From NCBI GenBank assembly GCA_046259385.1, contig JBJYWI010000101.1:1-26001 (forward strand): DNA of 26,001 bases, read 5' to 3'. The notes under the pieces were generated by a model, which saw only the letters and a list, made by a program, of their open reading frames with translations, was not told the DNA's origin and made no database searches. Positions 7,427-16,237 of the stretch are shown here, one piece after another. Made by a program: the position numbers and the translations under genes. This stretch comes from CAVWDI01 sp046259385 (GTDB taxonomy: Bacteria > Chloroflexota > Anaerolineae > Anaerolineales > UBA4823). Within the stretch, counting starts at the first letter, position 1. The number at the start of each line of letters is the position of its first letter.

Positions 7427-8272
7427 ATGGATATTAATAAAATTTTTGTCCTGGGCGCCGGCACCATGGGAAGCGGAATCGCTCAGGTCGCTGCCTCTTC
7501 CGGTTATGAAGTTAAACTCATGGATATTGATCCAAGTCAACTTGACAGAGCCAAGAATTCGATTGCCAGGTCGGTGGATAAATTATTCCAGAAAGAGCTG
7601 CTTTCGAATGCCCAGAAGGAAGCCGCGCTTCAAATCGAAACCACTACCTCCATCCAGCAAGCGGCGGATTCGGATTTCATCATCGAAGCTGCCACCGAGG
7701 ATTACGATCTGAAGGCTTCTCTGTTTCTTGAACTGTCCAAAATTGTTCCTCCCGGGGTGATTCTGGCAACAAATACCTCCTCTATCAGCATCACAAAAAT
7801 TGCTGCGGTCACTGGCCGACCAGATTCTGTGATTGGAATGCACTTTATGAATCCGGTGCCGTTAATGAAGCTGGTTGAGCTGATTCGGGGATTGGATACC
7901 AGCGATGACACCACCCGGATCACCCTGGATGTATGCCGCAGTATGGGCAAAGAACCTATTGAAACTGCTGATTCACCGGGTTTCATCTCCAACCGGATTC
8001 TTTGCCCGATGATAAATGAAGCGGTATTTGCCCTTCAAGAAGGAGTTGGAACAGCGCAAGCGATCGATGAAGTGATGATGTTGGGCATGAACCACCCGAT
8101 GGGACCTCTGGCGCTTTGCGACCTTATCGGGCTTGATGTTGTGCTGTCGGTGATGGAAGTCCTGCAGGCTGACCTTGGGGATGACAAATACCGCCCGGCG
8201 TATTTATTAAAAAAAATGGTCCAGGCTGGGCATCTGGGACGTAAAACAGGTCTCGGGTTCTATGAATATTGA
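7427..8272 (+). CDS. hbd: 3-hydroxybutyryl-CoA dehydrogenase
   Basis: NAD(P)-dependent dehydrogenase of 281 residues interconverting acetoacetyl-CoA and (S)-3-hydroxybutyryl-CoA. The Rossmann motif VLGAGTMGSGIAQ (residues 8-20) is followed by the acidic cofactor-binding residue in LMDID. The catalytic His139 and Asn142 are in GMHFMNP. The C-terminal dimerisation domain is full length and ends in the typical GRKTGLGFYEY. It starts 30 bases after the thiolase with AGGAG at good spacing. The single-domain form, without a fused enoyl-CoA hydratase, is the one usual in clostridial-type butyrate pathways and in Chloroflexota. Confidence 0.94.
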   Translation: MDINKIFVLGAGTMGSGIAQVAASSGYEVKLMDIDPSQLDRAKNSIARSVDKLFQKELLSNAQKEAALQIETTTSIQQAADSDFIIEAATEDYDLKASLFLELSKIVPPGVILATNTSSISITKIAAVTGRPDSVIGMHFMNPVPLMKLVELIRGLDTSDDTTRITLDVCRSMGKEPIETADSPGFISNRILCPMINEAVFALQEGVGTAQAIDEVMMLGMNHPMGPLALCDLIGLDVVLSVMEVLQADLGDDKYRPAYLLKKMVQAGHLGRKTGLGFYEY

Positions 8273-8321
8273 AATGATGATTTACCCTTCTTTAGTTATA
8301 TGTATAAGAAAGGAGTGTTGA

Positions 8322-9491
8322 ATGGGTTCGAATGAGCTATTCCCTCTCTCTAATGAACATCGCATGATTCAGGAGGCAGCGCGCAACTTTGCCCGCAAAG
8401 AGATTATGCCAATTGCAGCCGAATTTGATGAATCCGGATCGTTCCCCCAGGAGACAATCCGGAAGATGGGTGAGATGGGTTTTATGGGTATTGAGGTCCC
8501 GGTCGAGTACGGCGGCGCTGGCATGGATACGCTTTCTTACGTGCTTGCTCTAACCGAAATCTCCAAGGCTGATGCAGCCCATGGAACGATTATGTCCGTA
8601 AATAATTCGTTATTCTGCTACGGTTTGCTTATTTTTGGTACGCAAGAACAAAAAGAACAATTTGTCATCCCGGTCGCATCAGGAGCAGCAGTCGGGGCAT
8701 ACTCACTAACAGAACCGATGTCAGGCTCAGATGCCAGCACGATGAAAACCAGGGCTGTCCGGGATGGAGACTCTTACGTCCTCAATGGCAGAAAATCCTG
8801 GGTATCCAGCGCGCCTGTAGCTAATTTCGTTCTTGTATTCGCTGTCTCTGACCCGGATCAAAAACACAAAGGTATATCAGCTTTTATCGTTGAAAAAGAC
8901 ACTCCCGGATTCTCGCGCGGGAAGACAGAACCAAAACTAGGGATTCGAGCATCAGCGACCAGTGAAATACATTTCGAAGACTGCCGAGTCCCAGTGGAGA
9001 ACAGAATTGGAGATGAAGGGAGTGGATTCAAAATCGCCATGAACGTCCTGGATGCGGGAAGAATCGGGATAGCCGCACAGGCATTGGGAATCGCAGAGGC
9101 CGCTTACGAAGCCAGCGTTGAATATGCCTCAACCCGTGAAGCTTTTGGCAAAAAAATTGGGGAATTTCAAGGAATTGGTTTCAAACTGGCGGATATGAAA
9201 ACCAGGATTGAAGCCAGCCGTTTACTTGTTTACAACGCTGCTCTTAAAAAAGAGGTTTCGAAAAAAGATCGAGCCAGGTTCACGCTCGAAGCTTCCATGG
9301 CGAAATTATTCGCTTCGGAAACAGCCATGTTTGTTGCCAACCAGGCTGTCCAGATACATGGTGGAATGGGTTACAGCAAAGAACTTCCGATCGAACGCTA
9401 CTTTCGAGATGCAAAGATTACGGAGATTTATGAAGGCACCAGTGAAATACAGAGACTGGTTATCGCTCGTTTAGAAACCGGACTGAGATGA
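8322..9491 (+). CDS. acyl-CoA dehydrogenase, short-chain type
   Basis: FAD enzyme of 389 residues, the standard length, that oxidises acyl-CoA to trans-2-enoyl-CoA or runs in reverse as a butyryl-CoA dehydrogenase. Signatures are GAYSLTEPMSGSDAS (flavin and substrate contacts) and the C-terminal IHGGMGYSKELPIERYFRDA. The likely catalytic base is E371 in IYEGTSEIQR, the position used by short-chain enzymes. A strong AGGAG precedes the ATG. Its stop overlaps the start of the following glycosyltransferase gene (ATGA), which shows co-transcription with a gene of unrelated function. No electron-transfer flavoprotein gene is present in the window. Confidence 0.93.
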   Translation: MGSNELFPLSNEHRMIQEAARNFARKEIMPIAAEFDESGSFPQETIRKMGEMGFMGIEVPVEYGGAGMDTLSYVLALTEISKADAAHGTIMSVNNSLFCYGLLIFGTQEQKEQFVIPVASGAAVGAYSLTEPMSGSDASTMKTRAVRDGDSYVLNGRKSWVSSAPVANFVLVFAVSDPDQKHKGISAFIVEKDTPGFSRGKTEPKLGIRASATSEIHFEDCRVPVENRIGDEGSGFKIAMNVLDAGRIGIAAQALGIAEAAYEASVEYASTREAFGKKIGEFQGIGFKLADMKTRIEASRLLVYNAALKKEVSKKDRARFTLEASMAKLFASETAMFVANQAVQIHGGMGYSKELPIERYFRDAKITEIYEGTSEIQRLVIARLETGLR

Positions 9492-11509
9492 GGCAGGGAG
9501 AGGGAAAATCCACAAATGGGGGGATAAGTAGAAGTTCAAAAAGAGATAATACCAGGATAAGAAGATATGAAACCCTATCCCTGCTGTTTGGTATTTTGTT
9601 GATCGCTGCCAGCTTTTTCTTCATCCAGGGAAATTGGTTGACTCTTGAGGATCCTCTTGCTTGGATATTTTTGGTTGTCGGAATTACTATGGTGACAATC
9701 ACTGTACATGCAATTGACAGGAAAAAGGAGTCCATTCTGGAACATTATTTTACATCTGCGGCTGATTTTTTAGGTGTGTGTAATTACCAGATTCTGTTAT
9801 TGCTGGCAGGGGTATTCTTCGCTATCCTTGCGGTGCTTGCTTCAGGCTCCGGACCGCTGATGAAGAACGCCCCTGTTGCAGTGATATCCTGGGTGCTAGG
9901 AATCGGATTAGTTATTTCAGGGGGATGGGATTTCAACCAGAAGGGGTTAAGAATTTCTTTCAAAACCATTGGGTTATTCTTTGGATTCGCAGCTCTCGCT
10001 TTTCTCATACGGGCAATTGACACGACTCATATCCCGCCAGTTCTGTCGGGTGATGAAGCCTCTTCCGGGCTGAGCGCCTTCCTTTTCCTGGATGGTAAAT
10101 CGAACAATATCTTTACGACTGGCTGGTTTTCATTCCCTTCATTGTTCTTTTACCTGCAGTCGTTGCCAATCTCTTTATTGGGGAACACAATTCCTGCTTT
10201 GCGACTGCTCTCAGCGTTAATTGGTGCCCTGACGGTAGGTGCAACATTTCTACTGGCGCGTACAATGTTCGGCGCTTGGGCAGGAATTTTTGCAGGTATT
10301 TTCCTTACCGGTTATCATTATCACAACCATTTCAGCCGGATTGGATTAAATAATATCTGGGATGGATTCTGGTATACGGCAGTCCTTGGTTCATTTTGGC
10401 TGGGCTGGCACAAAAATAAACGCGTTTACTTCCTTCTATCCGGTTTGTTTTTGGGGATCTCACAGTATTTTTATATATCCGCGCGGATCCTGGCTATACT
10501 GCTGCTGGTATGGATCGGAATCAACTTCCTGATTGATTCTGACAAGCTAAAATCCCTGTTTCCGGATATTGTGCTGCTTATCCTACTGGCTCTGGTTGCG
10601 GTACTTCCTCTGGGAATTTTCTATGTGCGTTATCCGGGTGAATTTAGTGCTCCATTAAGAAGGGTGACCATTTTCGGTTCCTGGCTGATAAACGAGACTG
10701 AAAGAACCGGGATGCCGGTATGGCGAATACTGCTGAGGCAGGTTGCGATTGGTTACCAGGGGTATGTATTTGTACCAATTAAGATGTGGTATAACCCAGG
10801 AACCCCGTTACTGCGCCCTGCAAGCGCGACCATATTAATCTTTGGAATATTGATGCTGGTTTTGCGAGCCCGAGACCAGCGTCTTCTGATGCTTTTATTG
10901 TGGATAACCCCGTTTGGGGTGATTGCCGGTTTTAGTGAAAGCACACCAGCTGCACAAAGATATACCGCAGTAGCCCCAGCCCTATCCATTGTAATCGGTT
11001 ATGGACTTTTTGAGAGTGCAGAGGTCATCCAACATTTCTGGCTGCGAGCTGGTAAGTTTGTAAATATTGGACTGCTGGCACTGCTGCTGGTTGTCTCAGC
11101 AGATGAGCTGAATTTTTACTACTTCAAACATACCAGGAGTGGAGAGTTCGGTGGTGAAAATAATCTGGTTGCACAGCGCCTGGCGGATTTCCTGAAAGAA
11201 AAAGAGAGCGGTTGGAATGTATATTTCTTCGGTATGCCCCGGATGGGGTATTATTCCTATTCAACCCTTCCGTATCTCGCCTCGCAGGTCAGCGGATATG
11301 ATATGAATTATCCATGGGGTTCAGACCAGAATCCGCCTGTGATTGGAGATAAAATTACTTTTGTATTCCTTCCAAACCACCGCGTGGAATTGGACGAAGC
11401 GCAGCGGGAATACCCGGGAGGTGCATTATACGAGGAAAGAAATATGGATGGCGAACTTCTGTACTGGCTGTATGAATATACAGATGAATTCCATGATTCT
11501 CTTAGGTGA
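9488..11509 (+). CDS. GT39-type membrane glycosyltransferase
   Basis: Polytopic membrane protein of 673 residues with roughly 12-14 hydrophobic segments. After an N-terminal block of about four helices (residues 30-170) comes the catalytic-loop pattern IPPVLSGDEASSG, with the Asp-Glu pair at 189-190. This matches the first extracytoplasmic loop of the PMT/ArnT (GT39/GT83) group, which uses lipid-phosphate sugars to glycosylate lipids or proteins outside the membrane. LLGNTIPALRLLSALIGALT and the following TM repeats also fit. A soluble C-terminal domain begins near residue 555. Its ATG overlaps the stop of the acyl-CoA dehydrogenase gene. The acceptor is unknown; the surface proteins at the end of the window are one speculative possibility. 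Confidence 0.8.
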   Translation: MRQGEGKSTNGGISRSSKRDNTRIRRYETLSLLFGILLIAASFFFIQGNWLTLEDPLAWIFLVVGITMVTITVHAIDRKKESILEHYFTSAADFLGVCNYQILLLLAGVFFAILAVLASGSGPLMKNAPVAVISWVLGIGLVISGGWDFNQKGLRISFKTIGLFFGFAALAFLIRAIDTTHIPPVLSGDEASSGLSAFLFLDGKSNNIFTTGWFSFPSLFFYLQSLPISLLGNTIPALRLLSALIGALTVGATFLLARTMFGAWAGIFAGIFLTGYHYHNHFSRIGLNNIWDGFWYTAVLGSFWLGWHKNKRVYFLLSGLFLGISQYFYISARILAILLLVWIGINFLIDSDKLKSLFPDIVLLILLALVAVLPLGIFYVRYPGEFSAPLRRVTIFGSWLINETERTGMPVWRILLRQVAIGYQGYVFVPIKMWYNPGTPLLRPASATILIFGILMLVLRARDQRLLMLLLWITPFGVIAGFSESTPAAQRYTAVAPALSIVIGYGLFESAEVIQHFWLRAGKFVNIGLLALLLVVSADELNFYYFKHTRSGEFGGENNLVAQRLADFLKEKESGWNVYFFGMPRMGYYSYSTLPYLASQVSGYDMNYPWGSDQNPPVIGDKITFVFLPNHRVELDEAQREYPGGALYEERNMDGELLYWLYEYTDEFHDSLR

Positions 11510-11552
11510 AATGTCTGAATCCAAACCAATAGCGTATTGAATTGAATTAGAG

Positions 11553-11972
11553 ATGGTTAGGAAAGTTGGAAGGCCGATAAACGTAACGTTACTGATCTTT
11601 ATAGTGTTAATTATTACAGCAAGCAACCTCACCCGCCTTGCCCGGACAGCCAGCCAGTGGGATTTTGTAAGTGAACTGGTTTATATAAAACCGATCTACC
11701 TGGTTTTGAGTGGACTTGTTTGGGGATTGTTGGGAGTATGTGTGGTAAGGGGTTTGTGGAGACCGGAAAGGTGGTCAATTTCACTTGCAAAAATCGGAGC
11801 GATTGCATATACAGCCTATCTGTGGATTGATCGAATTTTTATCGGCACTTATCGGGCGAGTTCAAAAGACAACCTGTTCGCGTTTGTTTTTTCGGTTATT
11901 ATTTTGATCTGGATTTTCTGGACTTTTTCAAGGCCGGATGTTAAGGATTATTTTGGAGTAACCAATGAGTGA
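11553..11972 (+). CDS. small membrane protein of unknown function
   Basis: I do not recognise this 139-residue protein. Three to four hydrophobic segments are visible: about residues 10-25, 48-65, 77-95 and 108-124. Positive residues lie at the N-terminus and the C-terminal tail is charged. The ribosome site is weak. It starts 43 bases after the glycosyltransferase gene and its last 8 bases overlap the start of the carboxylase gene. It is therefore embedded in the operon and real by context. It may assist the glycosyltransferase, which is a guess from adjacency alone. Confidence 0.65.
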   Translation: MVRKVGRPINVTLLIFIVLIITASNLTRLARTASQWDFVSELVYIKPIYLVLSGLVWGLLGVCVVRGLWRPERWSISLAKIGAIAYTAYLWIDRIFIGTYRASSKDNLFAFVFSVIILIWIFWTFSRPDVKDYFGVTNE

Positions 11973-13515
11973 AGATCCCAGATTTGAGAGGTTAAGGCAG
12001 TTGAAAGCCCAGAGCCGGATGGGGGGCGGTCGGGAGCGGATCGATGCCCAACATAAACGCGGGCGATTGACAGCCAGGGAAAGGATTGACCTGCTGGTTG
12101 ACCGGGGTTCTTTCAGAGAGATGGATGCTTTTGCAGTTCACAGAACAAATGACTTCGGTCTGGACAAGCAGAAGTTTGTTGGTGACAGTGTAGTCACTGG
12201 CTGGGGTACCATCGAAGGGCGGCTGGTGTACATCTTTTCTCAGGATTTCACAGTATTCGGCGGCAGTCTGGGTGAAGTACATGCTGAAAAGATATGTAAA
12301 ATTCTCGATATGGCACTGAAAAACGGCGCTCCTGTTATTGGCTTGAATGATTCAGGAGGTGCCCGCATCCAGGAAGGCGTTGTTTCGCTGGGCGGATATG
12401 CTGATATTTTCCTGCGAAATACACTCGCATCCGGTGTTATTCCGCAGATCAGCGCTGTGATGGGACCGTGTGCGGGTGGGGCTGTATATTCTCCTGCACT
12501 GACAGATTTTATATTCATGGTCCGGAATTCATCCTATATGTTCGTTACCGGACCAGACGTTGTAAAAGCGGTGACACACGAGGAAGTGAATTTTGAAGAA
12601 CTCGGCGGAGCCGATGTGCATTCCGAAGTCTCTGGAGTCTGCCATGTCGCCTCTGATAGTGAAGAAGATACATTCTTCAAGATTCGGAAGCTGCTCTCCT
12701 ATTTACCTCAAAATAATCTTGAAGACCCGCCTTTCATGCAGCCAAACGATGATCCCCTTAGGATGGCTCCCGAATTGGATTCAATCATCCCCCAGGATCC
12801 CAGCAAACCCTATGATATGAAAGACATAATCCGTTTAATCCTCGATGACGGACAATTCTATGAAATTCACGAAAATTACGCCATGAATATTGTGGTTGGT
12901 TTCGGCAGGCTGGGAGGGCACTCGGTCGGGGTTGTTGCCAACCAACCCGCGGTTCTGGCGGGAGTGCTGGATATCAATTCATCTGAAAAAGCAGCCCGTT
13001 TTATCCGCTTTTGTGATGCATTTAATATCCCGCTTGTGACATTTGAGGATGTACCTGGCTTTCTACCCGGAACAGTCCAGGAGCACGGAGGGATCATTCG
13101 TTCAGGCGCAAAACTTCTCTACGCTTATTGTGAAGCTACAGTGCCAAAACTTACAGTGATCACTCGTAAGGCCTACGGCGGGGCATATGACGTTATGAGC
13201 AGCAAACATATCCGGGGGGATCTAAATATTGCCTGGCCAACAGCCGAAATTGCTGTTATGGGGCCAGACGGGGCGGTAAATGTTATCTTCCGCAAGGAAC
13301 TGGCGAAATCGGTAGATCCGGAAAAGAGGCGCGCGGAACTGATCGCTGAATACAGGGAAAAATTCGCGCATCCCTACATCGCGGCTTCGCGCGGGTATAT
13401 CGATGATGTGATCGAGCCGCGTGAAACCAGACCCAGATTGATCAATGCCCTTGAGATGCTTTCAAATAAACGCGATACCAATCCGCCCAAAAAACACGGC
13501 TGTATTCCATTGTAA
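11965..13515 (+). CDS. pccB: acyl-CoA carboxylase, carboxyltransferase subunit (propionyl-CoA carboxylase beta type)
   Basis: Carboxyltransferase of 516 residues that moves the carboxyl group from biotin to an acyl-CoA, giving methylmalonyl-CoA from propionyl-CoA or malonyl-CoA from acetyl-CoA. Two crotonase-like halves are visible. The N-half has LNDSGGARIQEGV and the oxyanion-hole region MGPCAGGAVYSP. The C-half has FEDVPGFLPGTVQEHGGIIR and RKAYGGAYDVMSSKH. Asp409 in GGAYDVM sits where I recall the acetyl/propionyl specificity residue of Streptomyces AccB/PccB (Asp in PccB, Ile in AccB), which favours propionyl-CoA. GGAG precedes the ATG. Biotin carboxylase and carrier genes follow directly, which argues for an ATP-driven carboxylase rather than a sodium-pumping decarboxylase; no membrane beta subunit is seen. 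Confidence 0.92.
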   Translation: MSEDPRFERLRQLKAQSRMGGGRERIDAQHKRGRLTARERIDLLVDRGSFREMDAFAVHRTNDFGLDKQKFVGDSVVTGWGTIEGRLVYIFSQDFTVFGGSLGEVHAEKICKILDMALKNGAPVIGLNDSGGARIQEGVVSLGGYADIFLRNTLASGVIPQISAVMGPCAGGAVYSPALTDFIFMVRNSSYMFVTGPDVVKAVTHEEVNFEELGGADVHSEVSGVCHVASDSEEDTFFKIRKLLSYLPQNNLEDPPFMQPNDDPLRMAPELDSIIPQDPSKPYDMKDIIRLILDDGQFYEIHENYAMNIVVGFGRLGGHSVGVVANQPAVLAGVLDINSSEKAARFIRFCDAFNIPLVTFEDVPGFLPGTVQEHGGIIRSGAKLLYAYCEATVPKLTVITRKAYGGAYDVMSSKHIRGDLNIAWPTAEIAVMGPDGAVNVIFRKELAKSVDPEKRRAELIAEYREKFAHPYIAASRGYIDDVIEPRETRPRLINALEMLSNKRDTNPPKKHGCIPL

Positions 13516-13539
13516 AATAATTATATAAAGGGATTAATT

Positions 13540-15054
13540 TTGTTCGATAAAGTGTTGATAGCCAACAGGGGCGAGATAGCAGTCCGCATTATCCGGGCAT
13601 GCCGGGAATTGGGCATTAAAACGGTGGCGGTGTACTCGGAGGCAGACCGCCAGGCGCTGCATGTTCGCTATGCGGATGAAGCTTATCTTCTGGGACCCGC
13701 CCCAGCCAGGGATTCATATCTGCGCATAGATAAGATTGTCGATATCGCAAAAAAAACCAAATCAGGTGGAGTGCATCCGGGATATGGATTCCTTGCTGAA
13801 CGAGCTCAATTTGCGGAAGCCTGCATCCAGGAAGGTCTTGCGTTTATTGGCCCTAATCCATCCTCAATCGCTGCAATGGGGGATAAAACCAAAGCCAGGA
13901 ATACGATCTCCGCGGCAGGAATTCCGGTGGTGCCGGGGACCGAGGGAGAGGGTGCCTTGGAGGACTACCAGCTGCTTGCGGTGGCTCCGGAGATCGGTTT
14001 TCCGCTTCTAATAAAAGCATCCGCCGGCGGGGGCGGGAAGGGGATGCGGATTGTTGAGAATCTGGAACAGATGCCGGGGCTGCTGCATGCTGCCCGGCGC
14101 GAGGCGGAGGCTTCTTTTGGAGACGGCAACGTGTATTTGGAGAAAGTTGTCGAAGACGCCCGCCATATTGAAATCCAGATACTGGCTGATAATTTTGGCA
14201 ATGTTATCTACCTGGGAGAACGTGAATGCTCGCTTCAGCGCCGGCACCAGAAACTGTTGGAGGAAGCTCCCTCGCCTTTTATCGGCGATGATGAAGATTT
14301 GCGCCAGCGTATGGGTTTGATAGCTGTAAAAGCGGCTAAAGCTGTCGATTATGCCAATGCGGGCACAATAGAGTTCCTGGTGGATAAGGACAAAAATTTC
14401 TACTTCCTGGAGATGAATACAAGACTGCAGGTTGAACATCCGGTCACCGAGCTTGCGACAGGTGTGGATATTGTGAAAGAGCAGATCCGGATCGCACGAA
14501 ACCGCCAGTTAAGGTATTCGCAGGATGATATTCATTTTAATGGGTGGGCGATTGAATGCAGGATAAACGCTGAGGACCCTTTTAACAACTTTTTACCCTC
14601 CACCGGACGGATAACCCATATTCTCATGCCGACTGGTCCGGGAGTCCGGCTGGATTCCGGTATCTTTCCGGGATTTAAGGTAACCCCTTATTATGATTCT
14701 CTGATCTCAAAGCTGATTGTTTACGGGGAGACTCGCGCAGAGGCTATCCTGCGCATGCGGCGCTCCCTGGAGGAATACAAAATCGTTGGTGTGCAAACGA
14801 ACATCCCATTTTATCAAAACCTGATGGACTCCACTCGCTTTATCGCAGGGCAGTACGACACCCGTTTTGTAGAGGAGCGCTTCTCCATGCATCAGGCTGC
14901 AACTGCGCGGGATGAGCAGGAAGAAATCGCGGCTATATTTGCCACACTGGTAGCCCACCGGCAGGCGCAGCAGGCGACGACAATTGTCCAGCGCGGCGAA
15001 CGGGATACCAGCAACTGGAAATGGGTCAGCCGCTGGGAGAGGATGAACCGCTAG
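13540..15054 (+). CDS. accC: biotin carboxylase subunit of acyl-CoA carboxylase
   Basis: ATP-grasp enzyme of 504 residues that carboxylates biotin on its carrier protein using bicarbonate and ATP. Motifs are MFDKVLIANRGEIAVRI at the N-terminus, VHPGYGFLAE, the glycine-rich ATP loop SAGGGGKGMRIV (about 160-171), YLGERECSLQRRHQKL, EMNTRLQVEHPVTE (about 291-304) and GWAIECRINAEDP. It is about 50 residues longer than E. coli AccC through a C-terminal extension. That length is common in PCC-type alpha subunits which lack the fused biotin domain. The start is TTG, supported by the conserved N-terminus and by AAAGGGA upstream. It begins 24 bases after the carboxyltransferase gene. Confidence 0.95.
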   Translation: MFDKVLIANRGEIAVRIIRACRELGIKTVAVYSEADRQALHVRYADEAYLLGPAPARDSYLRIDKIVDIAKKTKSGGVHPGYGFLAERAQFAEACIQEGLAFIGPNPSSIAAMGDKTKARNTISAAGIPVVPGTEGEGALEDYQLLAVAPEIGFPLLIKASAGGGGKGMRIVENLEQMPGLLHAARREAEASFGDGNVYLEKVVEDARHIEIQILADNFGNVIYLGERECSLQRRHQKLLEEAPSPFIGDDEDLRQRMGLIAVKAAKAVDYANAGTIEFLVDKDKNFYFLEMNTRLQVEHPVTELATGVDIVKEQIRIARNRQLRYSQDDIHFNGWAIECRINAEDPFNNFLPSTGRITHILMPTGPGVRLDSGIFPGFKVTPYYDSLISKLIVYGETRAEAILRMRRSLEEYKIVGVQTNIPFYQNLMDSTRFIAGQYDTRFVEERFSMHQAATARDEQEEIAAIFATLVAHRQAQQATTIVQRGERDTSNWKWVSRWERMNR

Positions 15055-15086
15055 GTTAGTTAACTGGTTGGATCGGAATAACATTC

Positions 15087-15584
15087 ATGAAATACGTAAC
15101 TACTATAGGCGGTAACGAATACCAGGTGGAGATTTCAACCGAGGGCAGGGTCAGCGTGGATGGAGTTGAGTATCAGGTTGACTTCCGCCAGATTGGCGAC
15201 CAGCCGGTATATTCTGTTCTTATCGATGGACTGTCCTATGAAGCATATGTCCATCCCGCTGAAGAAGCCTGGCAGGTTCTGCTGCAGGGCAATTTCTACA
15301 ATTCACAGGTTGAAGATGAGCGCGAGCGCCGGCTCAGGCTGGCGTCCGGCAGTGTGGTGAGCGAACGCCAGGAGTTTTACTTAAAGGCGCCTATGCCCGG
15401 ATTGATTGTGGATGTCCTGGTTGAGGAAGGTGAGCAGGTGGATAAGGGGGATGTGCTGGTAATTCTCGAATCGATGAAGATGCAGAATGAACTCCGAACT
15501 CCCCGGTCGGGCAAAATTTTTCGGATGAATATTAATATCGGGGACAGTGTAGACCAGAAACAGGTCTTAATGAGTGTTGAGTAA
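15087..15584 (+). CDS. accB: biotin carboxyl carrier protein
   Basis: Protein of 165 residues that carries biotin between the carboxylase and the carboxyltransferase encoded just upstream. The C-terminal biotinyl domain (about residues 97-165) has LKAPMPGLIVDVLVEEGE and the biotinylation site ESMKM, with Lys131 as the modified residue; the usual motif is AMKM, so Ser replaces Ala. The N-terminal 90 residues form a beta-rich segment like the one in PCC and pyruvate-carboxylase carriers. This is not the Pro/Ala-rich linker of E. coli AccB. It begins 32 bases after accC, with only a weak upstream GGA. The gene order carboxyltransferase, carboxylase, carrier supports a dedicated complex. Confidence 0.93.
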   Translation: MKYVTTIGGNEYQVEISTEGRVSVDGVEYQVDFRQIGDQPVYSVLIDGLSYEAYVHPAEEAWQVLLQGNFYNSQVEDERERRLRLASGSVVSERQEFYLKAPMPGLIVDVLVEEGEQVDKGDVLVILESMKMQNELRTPRSGKIFRMNINIGDSVDQKQVLMSVE

Positions 15585-15619
15585 GGATTTTTATTCAGAA
15601 TAACCGGCAGGTATTAGAG

Positions 15620-16228
15620 ATGGACGACCAGGAACTGGAAGTAAAATATTTTGTTTCTAACCTTATAGGTGTACGGGAGAAATTGGAGCGGCTCAAGGCT
15701 GAGCCGGTTCAGGAGCGGGTGTTAGAAGTTAATTTACGTTTCGATACAGAAACAAACCAGCTTGCCAGAGGGTTTAAGGTCCTCAGGCTGCGGTACGACA
15801 AAAAAACCAGGCTGACGTTCAAAGGTCCTGCATCCGACCAGGACGGGGTCCGGCTGCGTAAGGAAATTGAATTTGAGGTCAGTGATTTTTCAGCCGCCCG
15901 TTCCTTTCTGGAGGCGCTTGGATACAGCGTGGCAATGATATATGAAAAATACAGGCAGGCATTTGTCCTCAAAGAAGTTGAAATTTCTCTCGATGAACTT
16001 CCATACGGGACATTTGTAGAACTGGAAGGTCCCGACAGCAAAAGAATCCGTGAGGTAAATAGTCTGTTGGACCTAGATTGGGGGAAACGAATCGACGAGA
16101 GTTATGCCTCCCTTTTTGACCGTCTGCGCAGAGAAGCCGGATTCAGTTTCAGGGATTTGGTTTTCGAAAATTTTGAAGGGAAACAAATTGATCTGGAAGT
16201 TTTAGGTATCCATCCTGCGGATGGTTGA
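15620..16228 (+). CDS. CYTH domain protein (class IV adenylate cyclase / triphosphatase type)
   Basis: Protein of 202 residues in the CYTH (CyaB-thiamine triphosphatase) superfamily, whose members bind triphosphates in a beta-tunnel. The hallmark ExExK is present as E5-L-E-V-K9. Basic and acidic tunnel residues follow in LRLRYD, RLTFKGP, RLRKEIEFEV, YEKYRQAF, ISLDELPYGTFVELEG and at the C-terminal half. It has no CHAD domain. The activity could be adenylate cyclase, thiamine triphosphatase or inorganic triphosphatase; the sequence does not decide. It begins 35 bases after the biotin carrier gene and is probably the last gene of the operon. It converges with murI, the two stops being 9 bases apart. 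Confidence 0.87.
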   Translation: MDDQELEVKYFVSNLIGVREKLERLKAEPVQERVLEVNLRFDTETNQLARGFKVLRLRYDKKTRLTFKGPASDQDGVRLRKEIEFEVSDFSAARSFLEALGYSVAMIYEKYRQAFVLKEVEISLDELPYGTFVELEGPDSKRIREVNSLLDLDWGKRIDESYASLFDRLRREAGFSFRDLVFENFEGKQIDLEVLGIHPADG

Positions 16229-16237
16229 GGGAATTGC

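Noticed and set aside
11965..13515. Methylmalonyl-CoA decarboxylase alpha subunit of a sodium pump
   Set aside because: The sequence family is shared, but a biotin carboxylase gene follows directly and no membrane beta subunit is present, which fits an ATP-driven carboxylase.
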